From Azadirachta indica (lineage: Eukaryota; Streptophyta; Magnoliopsida; Sapindales; Meliaceae), in NCBI GenBank assembly GCA_022749755.1, contig CM040441.1, forward strand, positions 20,585,475 to 20,649,474: a stretch of 64,000 bases of DNA, written 5' to 3'. Shown piece after piece: positions 41,945-55,162 of this stretch. The translations under genes and the position numbers were made by a program. The notes beneath the pieces are model-generated. The model searched no databases, was not told where the DNA came from, and saw only the letters and a list, made by a program, of their open reading frames with translations. Within the stretch, counting starts at the first letter, position 1, and each line of letters begins with the position of its first letter.

Positions 41945-44900
41945 AACCAGTGCTAGTCTCGGATGTACGAATGGTTAAGGTTTAGACAAAAACGTTGTCG
42001 TATTACTCTAACGTGCACTATTTCTTTTTGATGTTGCTATCTTACTCTGCCAGAATATTAGTACTCCAAGTTAAAGAAGAAGAAATTGTAACAGTAAGGA
42101 GTAGATATTAGTATCTTTCTCTGAGATAAATCTCCATTATTAAGGTATTTCATTGATTTTTTTTTTAATTGAGTTTCAATAAATAAAATTGAAATATTAT
42201 GGAGTTGATATCTTAAAACAAATATTGGAAAGGGAAAAAAACACCGTCATCCTCCCTCATAGAATCCCAAAACTCCCAAAAGTTCAACGGTTCCAACCAT
42301 TGTACCACACTACAATTTAACAGAATATGCTCCAATATTAATAGATATAGTATTTTTATATATTAGATTTATGTTAAACACATACAATTCTATATTTAAA
42401 TGAATATTATAAATTTTTAGTCAATTTTTTTTTGTAATTTTTAAAAAATATTTGGATAGAGAAATTATTATTTGTTAACTTTGTACTAAACTAATATATT
42501 TTTTGTAAAAAAAATTGAATAAAAATTAATCTAATAATTATTTTATAACAGTAAAATCACAATTATTTTATATAAATTTAGAAAAATAAAATTTATATTG
42601 TAATTAAATAACCAAATCAATTTATAAAAATTACAAAAAAAATATATATTTATAATAACAATGATTTCGTAAAAACTTTGTATAAAAATTTAAAATAAAT
42701 AACAAAAAATAAGTACAAAATTATGAACTTAAATTAATTAATAAAAATTACATAAAATATATTTTTGTAGCATTAGACTAATAATAATTTTGTAAAAAAC
42801 TTGCATAAAATTAAAATAATAATTATTTTGTAATGTTAAAAAATTAAAATATAAATTTACAAACTGATATTAATTCATAAAATATATTATAAAGAAAAAA
42901 ATGTGCATGGTAATATTATATTTAAAGCATATTGGTATAATAATATATACATATTATCATTGAACGTCAACCTAACTTAGGTGGTATAACCCTAACCTCC
43001 AAATTTGTATTTGTATAATATATACATATTATAAAAATACTATTTATATAATAATATATGCATCAAGGATAGGGGTTCAAATCTTGACCATTTAAATTTT
43101 TTATGATCCAGAGGATAAAATAGTAATTTCACAAAAATCTGTTAAAAATAATGACATTAAGGGAGTTTTTAGGTATTTCATTGTAACGGGGGATACTGAG
43201 TCAAGTTGAATTCTATGAAGAGAGTAATGGTTTTTTTCCTATGAGAAAGTATTTTTGTATGTTGTTAAATATATTTTTAAAATTTTTTAAATATTTTCAT
43301 AAACGTTAATTTCCTTTTCACTTTTACTTGAACATATTATCATATTTTAATGCAGAATTTTGTGTTTCTTCATAAAATTAACTGAGATAAATAAATTGCA
43401 GATGTTGATTTATTCAAATATGTGTGCGCATCAAATTCTTCTCACATTGAATTAGGGGAAGATTTGAGTTATTTTCTTAATACTATTTATAAAAAAAATT
43501 GAGATAAATAAATATATTTTTGAAATAAAATATGCAACATACTTTTCTTAAAAAATATTTTAAATCAATTTAATGGAAAAAAGTTGTTGTCTCAAAATAA
43601 CAACATATTTTATTGGATAAATTACATATTGTTGTATTTACCAAAATAATTAAATTCTCATAAATGCACCATTAAACAAGAGAATTATAATCACATTTTT
43701 TGTTGGTGAATCATCTATCGTTGATTATATACATTTTTGTAATATTTTTTTCATATGCATTGAATAGTCTTGAATTATAAACTGCGAAATCCATAATTTA
43801 ATGTCTATTTGGTTTGACTTTTTTATTAGTTAAAAAAAAATTTTAATAATAAATTTTTTTTTTTAATTTTTGAATATTGTTTGGTTAGTATTGAAGAAGC
43901 CTTTTGGAGAATTAAAAAATTTATTTTTTTTATTAAAAAAAAGGTTAAACTTTGATATTTTAGTAATAAAGTTTCTCTATTTTTTTTAAAAAGGCGAAAT
44001 TGTCTAAAACACTCTTATTTCATTTTAAAAATTTTACGTTATTTTTTTAAATAGAATATTAAAAATTTATCTATTAAAGTAACTACTTAATTTTTTTAAA
44101 AAGTTATTTGTGACAATCAAATTATTAATAAACTTTTTTTTAAAAACTTTATTTTAAAAAATTTTACTTGAAAAGTTATATCAAACAAATACTCAGTAAT
44201 TTTTACTTCTTCTAAAAAAAATACATAAAATTTTTAAAGCCACAAGATCTTCTTAATCGGAAATGAAAATCTTTAAAAATTAATTATAAAAGAATAAACA
44301 TAACTTTTAATGAATGATTAAATATTTTTAACTCTTCGTGGCAGATTTAAATATGAATAACACTAAGTAACAAAGTAATCTTTTTGAATAAATTGGAAGA
44401 AAATTGTGTTATGATAAAATCAATGAAATAATAATAATAATAATAATAATAAACTAGAAATAAAATCAAGTTATGATTTTGTTATATATCTTATAAAAGT
44501 ACTCTCTCTTGATTTTGGATATGTTATAAGATGAAATACTGTGAATACTAAAATATTTTCTCGTTACAATTCATAATGAAAAGATTCTTTGTGAGTATTT
44601 AACGTAATGTAAATGAATAATAAATTAATATCCAAATATATTGAGAGAAATTGGAAGAAATTTTTATTTAGTCTTCCAAATCGTCTTACTTATAAGAATA
44701 TTGAATGAGATCATAAAGACAATGCAAATTAACTTTGTGCAGTTAATTAATAGCAAAATTTTAGCTTGAAAAATGGATAAAATTTACGTCTTTAAATGTA
44801 AAACTAAGAAAACTCAAAAAAAACTAAAGATTTTCATATTGGTTCTTCGGCATTTCAGTAGATGGACTAGGCCCAAGTTGATTTAAATCCAGAACAGTAG

Positions 44901-46685
44901 CCCAAGTTAAATTCATTGCAGGTTTATGGCTAAACACTCTTTTTCATCATTCTAGATTTTTCTTTAATTATTTTTTTAATTAAGTATTTTTCTTAATATA
45001 ATTTTAATTAAGAATCAAATTATAAACTTAATTCAAAATTTTATGAGAATTTAGGAGAGGTGGCTCCCAATGTTATCACATTTTAAATTTAGTTTTTATG
45101 TGAGTTGGACTAGAGAATTGGATCAAAATTCAAAGCACGTGGTTAGAATATGTGCCTATATTAATTTTTGTGCCTCACTAGTTTTTGATAAACACGAGAG
45201 TCATTATCTAAATACATTTTTTAAGTGATACTATTACTATTCCTTCAAATTTTACTTTAAATCTCATTGTCTTTATTTATAATTTTAATCTTAATTAAAA
45301 TGAGATAAATACACATATATATATAATTATTAGTGCTTTATACTTTCTAAGCTCCACGTACAATAATTTTTTTCAAATAATAAATCAAATAAATAATTTT
45401 TTATTTGTAATAAATTTATAAGAATTTTAAATTTTATGAAAAATCATAAAGAAGAATTTTTAATTGATAAAAAATAATGGATAAAGAATTGTTTGTAAAG
45501 AAAAGAATTTTCAATTATAATATGGAATTAGTATTTTAAAAGAATTTGTATTAAAATATTTTTACATAAAATGGTTTCTAGGAAGAGTCAATCGAAAGCC
45601 CATTTTCGTAAATTTAATACTCCAGTCGAGCATCGGTAGATTACTGGAGATTATCCTCCCAATTCCCAACTCCCAACTCGAAGCCATGATTTGATAGAAA
45701 CGAAGGCCGTTTGAAAAACAAACAACAGTGTGTAATGTGCTTATCGGCTAGTAAAAGCTTTGTCCAACTATACGAGCATCGGCAACTAAACGTTACGTCG
45801 AAAATCCTCGAAATTACGGTTCTCTCCTTGACTAAACGCCCACTGTATCTTGACAAAAACCCGCGACAATACTGGGTTGTCATTAGCTGTGGGATACTGC
45901 AAAAATTCAACAAAACGACAATATGGATAGCATTTTGCAACAAATTTGAACCAAACACGTGTCCCTGGATTTTTGTCAAATCAAGGTCTAGAATGGAGCA
46001 CGGAACTGGGATCTTAACCGTCGAATTTATAACAAAGATATTATTAGAAAGGAATCGGACGGTGGAAGATTGGGGGTTGAAATGTCGTAGATCAAATAAC
46101 GTTGAAAGACAGCATTTTAACGGTGGAGTGGGGTGGGGGTAGGGGTGGGGTCAAAAATGAAAATCAGGGAGGTGGTGAGAGTGTGAGTTACTAAAATTTA
46201 AAGAGGGAGCCATAGAATTTTGGTTGGTGGGACCAGTGACAGTGAAGTGTTTGTTTAATATTGTTGTTGTTTCAGATAAACAGGGTCAAATGACGCATCC
46301 CATATTGTCCTTTGACCATCAATATGCTCCTCACTTCTCTTCTTTGCCTTTCGGTTCATAAATAGGCTAGGCTTGCTGGCTTTGTTTGTAGCTAGCTCCA
46401 ACGTGTTTCCCTTATTTCTTGGCTTCAAATTAATCAAAAGTAACCTTTTTTTTTTTTTTTTTTTTCACTTCAATAATTTTGTACGGGCTTCGAATAAAGG
46501 TTACATGAATTCACGAGTGGTAAAAAAGGTTTCTTGTAAGGAATATTCGTAGTCATAATTCAGTCAAAAATAAATCAAAAATAATCGGCTAGAAAGTCGA
46601 GCCGTGTGACAACTCGTTCCACTTTCGACTCTTTCTGGACTTCCAAACGTGTAAACCACATGCCTTGCCCCCCCTCCCATAGTCT
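41945..46685. other. AT-rich intergenic region after the gap
   Basis: No gene was identified. The RAD50 N-terminal exons expected here on the minus strand were not found. The region 42960-43095 has a tRNA-like pair (taacttaggtggt and ggggttcaaatct), but the spacing is too wide for a pol III promoter. The less AT-rich stretch 45640-46230 has overlapping open frames on both strands with no recognisable homology. A long T run lies at about 46447-46465. Confidence 0.55.
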
Positions 46686-46694
46686 TATATATAA
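46686..46694 (+). promoter_or_regulatory. TATA box of the 101-residue gene
   Basis: The sequence tatatataa lies 176 bp before the start codon at 46870, followed by a C/T-rich initiation region (accctttccctcacccgtc). This implies a leader of roughly 140-150 nt. It is the best TATA box in the window and supports the small downstream frame as a real gene. Confidence 0.55.
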
Positions 46695-46869
46695 CCCTTT
46701 CCCTCACCCGTCACTTATCATTTCTGTTCACACAACGAAACCGATTAAAAAAAAAAAAAGAAAAATACTCTTCTTTCGTATTCTAAATATAAAGGATCGA
46801 AAAAACTAAAATCACTCATCAATTTCCGTTCTTCTGTTCTGTTCAATCAATCAATCATATATTCTCTCT

Positions 46870-47175
46870 ATGGCCGACGCATCCAGAAATAGCTCCGCTT
46901 CACGGCACCAGCCCAGCCGGTTGCAGCGCCGCCGCCCGGCTTCCCTACAAATCAGTCCGGTATCAAGCTGGAACGTGGCGATTCCACTACTATCGCCACT
47001 GGCATCGTCGCCGACGTCTATAGATCAGACGATAGAGGTGAAGTCTAGATCTGAGTCACGGCAGGAGCCACGGACGGAAGGTGAGAAGCCAGTGTTCAAA
47101 AAGTGGCAGCACCCGGCGGCTCCGTTCTGTTACGAGTCGGGGCCGATAAAGCCGTCATTTTTTGTGCCGGTGTAG
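46870..47175 (+). CDS. Small plant protein of unknown function (101 aa)
   Basis: This is a single-exon frame of 101 residues. The N-terminal part is rich in Ser, Arg and Pro (ASRHQPSRLQRRRPASLQ), with SP pairs near residues 29 and 42, and looks disordered. The middle is Ser/Thr/Glu-rich, and the C-terminus FKKWQHPAAPFCYESGP is compact and aromatic. I believe this C-terminal motif recurs in short uncharacterised plant proteins, but I cannot name a family or function. Local base composition is clearly more GC-rich than the flanks, and a good TATA box precedes it. The start is the only in-frame ATG after a C/T-rich leader, preceded by tctctctatgg. No signal peptide or membrane segment is seen. 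Confidence 0.7.
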   Translation: MADASRNSSASRHQPSRLQRRRPASLQISPVSSWNVAIPLLSPLASSPTSIDQTIEVKSRSESRQEPRTEGEKPVFKKWQHPAAPFCYESGPIKPSFFVPV

Positions 47176-50100
47176 CAAAGATCTAATAAGTAGTCCGGTC
47201 AAAAGTAGTTGGTAGACCTAATGCTGTGTGTGTTCGAATGCGTTCATGAGCAACACGCACGTGATCTCACTAATTGTAATTTGTAAACTAATAGTTTTTT
47301 TGTTTTTGGCCTTTCTGTTATTATTGTTATTATTATTATTATTGACTGATTATACAGATCAATATGTCCATAATATACCATATTAGTTAATGAAACATAA
47401 CATTTAAGACATGTTTCAAATTGTTTCTGATTTTTTGTTTTATTATTTTTTTTCCGTTTGGCAGCTGGGAAACTGGAAATACAATGAACTGATAAATGGA
47501 AAGTGTAAAATGGTATCATTGTTCTGCAAAACCGTGTAATGTTTTATGATTGAAATATTGAAAACAATAACACCAACTATTCGAAAATTATCTTCGTTAA
47601 TTGAGATGTGAACGCAAAAGATACCAGTTTTCGTCTCGGCTCGTACTTGCATTGACTGATTACGCTGTTAATATACTTTAATTTTCTGTATTAACTCCAC
47701 AGCTGACAGTGTAATATATCAATCAATTAATTATCCCATGAGGGTAAAAATTTTACCAGTCCAGATTTGAGCGGTAAGCTTAACATTTTGGAATTGACCG
47801 ACTACTGTGCAAATATGCCAGGCTATATATGTTTAAAATAGTTAGAAATGCGGTGATTTTGTAAATTTTTATTGGTTTATAATGTTATGATTTTTTTTTT
47901 AAATCTATAGGTTTTAAGAGATATATAGACAAATTTAATAAGATTATATTTTAAATTTGGAAATTTTTCTATCACAATAAATATGTTGCAAGAAATTTGT
48001 TGTAGTATCAAATAAAAAGATTAATTGTAAAAAGAGAGAATAAAAGAAACGAGTATTGAAATTTTTTTTGAAAAAGCTCCAGTTTAAAGGTTTTTTTTGT
48101 GATTTAAAATTTATTATCTTAATAAATCATCAAAAAATACTAAATATGAAAATGTTATTTTATTTTCCTCTTATTCTCATAAGTTTAAGATGTGTTTGCC
48201 TGTTTATTGCAATTAATTTTTATAGCATATATGCTGATATAAGTGTAAATTTGTAAGTTATAATATTTTCTTTTATGAAATGAAGTTTATGTAATTGATT
48301 TTTTAAAAAAAAAAAAAACGTAGACGTACAAAACACGAATTCTAATGCTACAATTTTAAACCCTTACTTAAAAACTTAACCAAAAAAGGGAAAAAAAAAA
48401 ATTGAGACCAATTTGAAACTTTTGTATGATAGTGAATTGTATTTGTTGTAATTAAGGCGTTAGATAATATGTTTCTTATAATATTAGTTATAGTCAAAAT
48501 TCATTTTAGGTACAATAATTGCTATGATTTTCGTAAAAATGTAAATACAGCATTACTTTGCTTTCGTTCAAACAACTAATTGCAAAAACAGAAATTAATG
48601 TAAAAAAGGGAGAGACAAGCAGAAGAAAGAAAAAATTGAGGTATTATGAAAGAGTGATTAATAAACCATTTTTTTTTTAATACAATTTTATTTATGTACA
48701 TATAATTTGAAGTATATTTAGTCTTTAAAAACGTAATATTAGCAAAAAAATATAACGAATGGTTTGAATAAATAATCAAATTATATGATAAATTAGTGAA
48801 ATTAATTAAACGCGCAATTGACTAATAGCATAACGTGGCCTATTTGAAATTAATTTCATACGCAACACATTAAAATAATAGAAGTGAACCAATATCAAAG
48901 TTGGTATACCTTATCATTTTGACAACATTTCCAGAAGATTAGAATATGTTTTGTTACAGGTGCAAAATGAGATAGATTTTAAAATTGAATTATGGATTAT
49001 ACATAACAACAATAACATATTACTGTATTAGTAGGCTTTCTCCTGATCCAGGCATTATTCCAGTCAATGGATTTAGGTACCGACAATATCTATCAATGGG
49101 TCGATCTATCTTTCTTTTCTTTTTCTTTTTTTTTTTTTCTATTTTTTTTAATAGAATGGTCATACTCATAATAATTTACACCAAAAAGCAAGGGTGCAAA
49201 AAAATATCATAAGAAAGCATTCAGAAAAAAACATTATTCTATACTTATGTAATATTGAATAAACTGACGTGTATTAAAGGAGATTCGATACTCATACGAA
49301 CGGCTACTTGGACTCTCTCTTTGATATACAGGAATCCGGAATGGTCCCTTACTCCTTTTTATTTATTTATTTGTATTATTTTTAGCCATCCTTCGTCGTA
49401 TATTTAATATATTTTTTTAAATTAATTATAAAATTATTGTATTTTTTTTTTAATATGCTAATAGAGAATAAAAGAATATATAGGCACGGCAGATTACACC
49501 TAATTTGGCATGTCCCTTTTATAACTAATTTAGCAATTTAAACTTTAATGCAGAATCTTGACTTAAAACATCCCAAGCGCTTTGTTCTTGTCCGAAATAT
49601 TACAACGAATGGTGCTGTATTAAACTTGCCATAAATAATGAGAGTATCAGAACTCTAGTCTATACCCACGTAAAGCGTAAAAGATTTTGAAAGTAAAAAG
49701 GGAATCTTCAGGACCCATAACCAATTACATATACATTCAATCATTCCTTGCTTTAGGATTTGGAACATGACACTATATGCATGGTCAAATTGATTCACTA
49801 ATGTTAGTGAATCAAGTTGACCATATATTCCTTGCTCATTTATCTTCACTTACACTCGTTGCAAATTAATCAAAACAATGTATTTTTAATTATTGAGTAT
49901 TTTATCTTTTTCTGAAAGATTATTGAATAGGCATCTTTTTCAGATGAATGTATAGTTGATAAATTTTGAATAATGTTTTTATATTAAATGGGTGGGACCG
50001 TGTTAACGTAATGCAAGAATTTGTCAATACATGGTTAATCAATTAATTATAAAGAAGCATTCAAACTTCTAGCGTAAGCTATGAATTTTTTAAAACTAGG

Positions 50101-50341
50101 ATGGATGATGACATCAAACAGGCAACATCGACGTTAATTCAGAAGCCGAATAAGAACAATGCGGTGAGACCATGTTGTTGCATGGGTTCCGACTGTTGAC
50201 GCAAAATTTATTGTATTTGTGGGTGAAGCAGCAATTTCAACAGTACGTAGAAAGACCAGTTAAAACACGGAAAAAAAACGGAACAAAAAATCAACATAAA
50301 AACTGATGGAAACCATTGCCCATGTCGGCATCCATACTCTA
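47176..50341. other. AT-rich intergenic region
   Basis: It begins with the 3' flank of the 101-residue gene. No gene is supported. It contains a short (TTA)n tract near 47321-47343 and A/T runs at about 48300-48320 and 49115-49150. The region 49785-49812 holds an imperfect inverted pair around ttgattcactaatgttagtgaatcaa, a short perfect hairpin. Confidence 0.55.
49791..49816. repeat. Short perfect hairpin
   Basis: The segment ttgattcactaa tg ttagtgaatcaa forms a 12-bp stem with a two-base loop. It stands alone in intergenic DNA with no T-run or gene beside it, so it may be chance or the remnant of a small foldback element. Confidence 0.6.
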
Positions 50342-50850
50342 AATCAAGCGAATGGATTACAACATGTATTATAATAATAACAAACTCCAGATACAATTTA
50401 ATTGGGCCTAAACTCTTCTTCTAAGACCCAAACGACATGTTGGGTTGGGCATACATTGCACCTTCATTATTCACCAATCCGAGCCCATTCCTGCGTCACC
50501 GGGCACAATTTTAATGAAGCGAATGGATTGCAACATACATAATAATAATAATAACAAACTCCACGTACGAGTTGATTGGGCCTAAAGTCTTCTAAGACCC
50601 CATGGAAATGTTGGGTTGGGCATATGTTGCACCTTCATTAGCCACCAATCCGATCCCATTCCCACTTGACCAAGCACAATTTTAATGAAGCGAATGGATT
50701 GCAACATATATAATAATGATAACAAACTCCACGTACAAGTTGATTGGGCCTAAACTCTTCTAAGACCCAATGGAAATGTTGGGTTGGGCATAAATGGCAC
50801 CTTCATTGGCCACCAATCCGAGCCCATTCCTACTTCACCAAGCTTTCTTA
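50342..50850. repeat. 171-bp tandem repeat, three copies
   Basis: The landmark gcgaatggatt occurs at 50348, 50519 and 50690, exactly 171 bp apart. Each unit carries attgggcctaaa, cttctaagaccc, tgttgggttgggca, gcaccttcatt and ccaccaatccga (or a near match) in the same order. Copies 2 and 3 are closer to each other than to copy 1. TGGGCC and TGGGC motifs resemble site II (TCP-binding) promoter elements. No coding frame spans the units. Confidence 0.9.
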
Positions 50851-52010
50851 GCTACGCGCCCAAAATTTCAAATTTTGAACATTTGAAGACAAGATTTTTT
50901 TAATTTCTATGTGAAAATTTTTAAATTTTATGTTATCGATTATGATGTGTATTGTTGCATGTGATATAACATAAAACAAATCCTTTTTAGAAATAAAAGC
51001 AAGTCTAAGGGTGCATTTATTTTATGATTTTACAAATCACGATGCATGCTGATTAGCGAGAAAAATGATTTTGAAACGCATGACATAATAATTAATTATA
51101 TCAGATAATTTCAACCTTAAATTGGAAGAAATAGAAGAAAAACCATCCATCACGAAAGAGACCTAGCTATATATTGTCTACGCAAAATTAACAGCAAAAT
51201 TTGCGCCGACAGATTTCGCAATAAACAAAACCCTTGATTGATTTTTACAAAATTTTTAATAAATTGATAACTATCGCTATCATTTGATTGGCTTCATTTG
51301 TCAAAAAGATAAGCCTATAAAACCAAAAATAAATAAATAAATAAACCAGACCTTCTCCACGACAGCGACTTCCCTTCCTGAGAAATGTTTTGCTTATTAC
51401 AAAAATTAGCGTACAGTGGGGCATGCCAATTGAGCAACAGCTAGCCTTCCCAAATTATAATCCCATAGAAAATTAAAAAAAAAAAAAAAAAAAAAAGTGC
51501 GTCCAAACACTAACTTACATGCAAAGAAAGAAAAATGGTGGGAATTTGTAACTATCAACGCGTCCTTTCGTGCTTTTCCTTTTTTCTAACTTTTACGTAT
51601 GTATCTTCCCCACTTAGCCAACATGCATATGCATGTCTTTATCCCATTGGTGGGTGGATTTGTTAAAGGGTCCCCGATGATTATAACTCTACATTTGTTT
51701 TTATTATACATAATGCATGGGTGGAACCTATATCTATATGCAATATTTTATCCAAATTCTTGGATGATCTCTATTTTATATCAATTAATTATTCGTGGTA
51801 TTGCATTGAAAAAGCAGGGCAAAGTGTTCATCATTGCAACTTATTACACGCTTTTCCTTTTATTTTTCCGAAAAGAAAAATGGAAGAGAAGAAGAAAAAT
51901 GATGTAGTATGGACCATAGCATGCACATATCTGCACGTTGAAATGATGAGCAGAGAAACAATCAAAGTCATTGAGAGACACGAAATTATAGGCAAAAGGG
52001 ACAGCGTGGT

Positions 52011-52047
52011 CCTCTCTTCCTCTTCCTCTTCCTCTTCCTCTTCCTCT
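52011..52047. repeat. (CTTCCT)n hexanucleotide microsatellite
   Basis: About six imperfect repeats of a cttcct/tcttcc unit. It creates a run of Glu on one strand and Ser on the other, which explains the artificial poly-Glu and poly-Ser frames seen here. Confidence 0.85.
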
Positions 52048-52647
52048 ACTCCTCTACCTCTTAAGGCTATTAAGTAAAGTGTTCCTGGGGTCCCTCGACC
52101 ACTTCCCATTTTCCAATAGCAGCACTTGAAACTCTTGACGAGAAATAAAGACGCGTGCTGGCTGCTGTTACAGAGGAGAAGAATATATAAGAATAATCCC
52201 ATGATGTACTGTAATTGTAATGTGCGAGCCATAAGACAAATTAAGATCTGAGTGGCAGAAACGTGGGCTGCCTTTGCTTTTGATCAGTAGTATTGCAAGC
52301 TGTTTATTCTTTATGTTACCATTCCCACATGAAAGCTGCTGAAGCTACCTAGCCTTACCGTGCATGTTCCCCTCCAAAACGCAAGTGAAGCAACTCCCAC
52401 ATGATCACCATTTATGGGCAACAAATTTTTGACAATTCATCAATCTTATTAATTATATATCATTTTATTCATAAGCTTATATATTTAGTTCTGCTCTACT
52501 GAAATAGGTTCTCATCGTGCACTATGGACTCAAAATTTGCCTATGTGGGCCCATATATACAAATTACTTCTACGATCTTCACTGATTGATCAGGCTATTA
52601 TAAGTTTATATATATATTATCGCTGGACAATCTGAAACTGCGATACA

Positions 52648-52671
52648 TATATATATATATATATATATTTT
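52648..52671. repeat. (AT)n microsatellite
   Basis: An uninterrupted run of about 11-12 AT dinucleotides. Confidence 0.8.
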
Positions 52672-53203
52672 ATATATAGTTTGGTGTCCAGTCAACTTCT
52701 TTTCCCAGTCTGCAACATTTTATGAAGTATAAAATTGTTTCAATGACATAAATTAAATTGCTGTACATTTCATAAAGGAAAAATGCCAAACCCGTATAGA
52801 AATAGCATATAATAGAAAAAGCTCGGAGATGTGTTAGTTTGATCTCTCTTTTTGTCACTATGTGATTGTTTGCTCATCTCATTTGCAGAGTGAGTATCCT
52901 TGTGGCTGTTATCTCCATTAAAAAACAAGCTATACCAACTCCCAATGTGGTTAACTTTTGACAAACTCATGATCATCACTTAGTCAAATATATTCACCCA
53001 TCAACTTCATTTTCTCTGATTATTAAACAAATAACTAATATTCTACGCCAAAAATCCTTGTTAAAAGCAAGTAATTTGAAAAAGATTGTCATCGATGTCA
53101 TTAATTTCTAAGGCTGTGCATGGAAAGGCAAAGCTATTAGTTCAAACAGAATTAGAGGGGCGGATCGAACCTAAAACTCCCACCAAATTGAAAATGCGGG
53201 TAC

Positions 53204-53330
53204 CTTTAGTTGCGAACTTTCAAACCCACTGTAGTTTTCTCTAAACCACCAATAACCAAGAGGTCCTACCAGCAACATTCCTCTGTTGACTCCTTTCCCC
53301 CAGTTGATGAAGGTACTGCCATCGATTAGC
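53204..53330 (-). other. Unidentified exon-like segment
   Basis: On the minus strand, a 127-bp open segment starts after a good acceptor (ctctttacag) and ends at a donor (aaag|gtaccc). It reads as 42 residues in phase 1 to 0, rich in Gly, Trp and aromatic residues, including LIDGSTFINWGKG and LLVGPLGYWWFRENYSG. Base composition is richer in GC than the surroundings. Upstream on the same strand (about 53520-53420) another short frame contains the segment MINKRQTQFGAKIVFKF. I do not recognise either. It could be part of a small gene, a pseudogene fragment or chance. Confidence 0.3.
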
Positions 53331-55162
53331 CTGTAAAGAGAATTACAAGAGACAAAAAAGAAATATTGGATTTGACCCATAACAGACAATCATCATCCAG
53401 AGAGTTTCTAACTTTGACTTCGAAACTTCAAATGGGCAAACTTGAATACGATTTTGGCACCAAACTGTGTCTGCCTCTTGTTGATCATGTAATCATGTAC
53501 TTTGAATGAATCTGGGTTTGATTCATTATAGCCAAAATTGATATATTATCTATTATTTCTAGGGGTCTCTGTAATGGAGTATGTGAACTAATTGCATTAA
53601 GGTTCAAAGTCAAAGTTGGCTTTGAATATTTTTTCTTTTGTTGACCCAAAAGAAGTCCTAGGTCAAACCCACATTATATCAGCACTCATCATACGGCGCA
53701 ACTTTCTTGGGTGTGGGGATACCAAATCCTACAAAATTAACATCTCTACCCTTCTTTTCTTTTTCATTAATCTTGTATAAAATCCTAAAATAATCAATTA
53801 TAAATTCAGACAATCACCATTTAGTTCATATAAGATACATAAGACTTGGCTGATCTACAAAAATGGTTATGCGAATTCTGATCATGTTTGCCAACACATT
53901 ATATATTATTACATACATTCCTCTATGTATCAAATTGATAAATTGAGTGTGAAAATTAGAAAACAGTGGCGCATATGAATGCTTACGTTTCAAAATATTG
54001 CGTCCAATAAAGAAAAAAAAAATTGCCCACAAGCTAATGATGTTACTCAGTTCTTTGTTCTTGATCATTCCCATTCCCATACAAAATTGTAGTTTAGTTT
54101 GGCTTTGGATACAAATTATCCATGTCGTATAATTTATTGGCACAAGTCTTTGGTCAATTATAACTTAATATCATAGCCAAAAAGTAACCGAAACTACTCA
54201 AACAATACGTCAAGACGTTTGTTCACCTAATTTCTATACTTTAAAAGAAATCCAATACCAATTTTGAATAAAATATCTTGTAAATCACTAATTTTAACAA
54301 TAATTATTGTTCTTAATAAGTTTATTGAATAATAATAATAATCTGTAAAATTTAAATATCTATAAAAAAGTCATTTTTCTCTTATTCCCATATATGTATT
54401 TGTCTACACGAGACATGGATGTAAAATTAACATTGGGAAACAATGCTCGAAACAATTCTTGTTTATAAGTAAAGTTTATATGTTACTCTATATTTGATTC
54501 ATATTAATGATACTTAAATACTTTCATTTTAATATTTATAACTTTGTATAATTTGTTTTGGGGTGATAGAAGCTTAATTTATTTTTCTCTTTCAATGAAA
54601 GCAATAAACTAACGGATTTAATTCTTTTCACACTGATTTTAGAGAGGTATTTACTTAATTCGTGCTTACCAAAATATAATGAAGTGCATGATTAACAGCC
54701 AAAAAGAATTTTTGTTTTCTTAATGGAGTTAAAATTTTGCCCATATTAGTCTAAAACTAATAAAAAATTTTACACGTTTGTTTATGGAATATAAAAATGA
54801 CGACCAAATATATCCAAGTTGCAGAAGAAAAAAAAAAAAAAATTAGGGAGGGCGTGCTTCTATACTGTAACTACTACTAGTACCTTCAAATTTAAACCGT
54901 TCCATTAATTAAAAAAAAATGAAAAAAAAGGGAAAAAAAGTCAACAGACTTTTATTAAATTACAATATATTGAATAGCAGCAGCAGAACCAGAACGCAAA
55001 GTTAAAACACTGAAACCCTCAGCCAGGTTTCAAAAATCAGCGATTCCCCACAACGCAAACACAATGAGAGCTTCTCTGCAACTCTGATTTCTACCCGCAC
55101 ACGTTGCGCTTACTTTCTCCAACACAGAAATCAACTACAAATCTCTCAGATCTCAAGCAGAA
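53331..55162. other. Intergenic region and 5' flank of the PSI-like gene
   Basis: AT-rich and without other supported genes. Near the downstream gene it contains a repeated cagcagcagaaccagaac segment (54977-54994) and a C-rich leader that starts before 55163. Confidence 0.5.

Larger units (their letters stand above)
50851..53203. other. Intergenic region
   Basis: No gene is supported. It holds a long A run (about 51475-51496), a (CTTCCT)n array (52011-52047) and an (AT)n tract (about 52648-52671). The frames 51599-51907 and 51721-52077 lack homology, and the second ends in the microsatellite. Confidence 0.55.

Noticed and set aside
42957..43095. tRNA-like boxes (taacttaggtggt and ggggttcaaatct)
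   Set aside because: The boxes are about 100 bp apart with AT-rich DNA between them, so no tRNA or pol III promoter can be supported.
45641..46142. Overlapping 112- and 143-residue frames on both strands
   Set aside because: No recognisable domain, no splice or promoter context, and both strands are open. Probably a less AT-rich non-coding stretch.
51721..52232. Frames with poly-Ser (plus) and poly-Glu (minus)
   Set aside because: Both are created by the (CTTCCT)n microsatellite.
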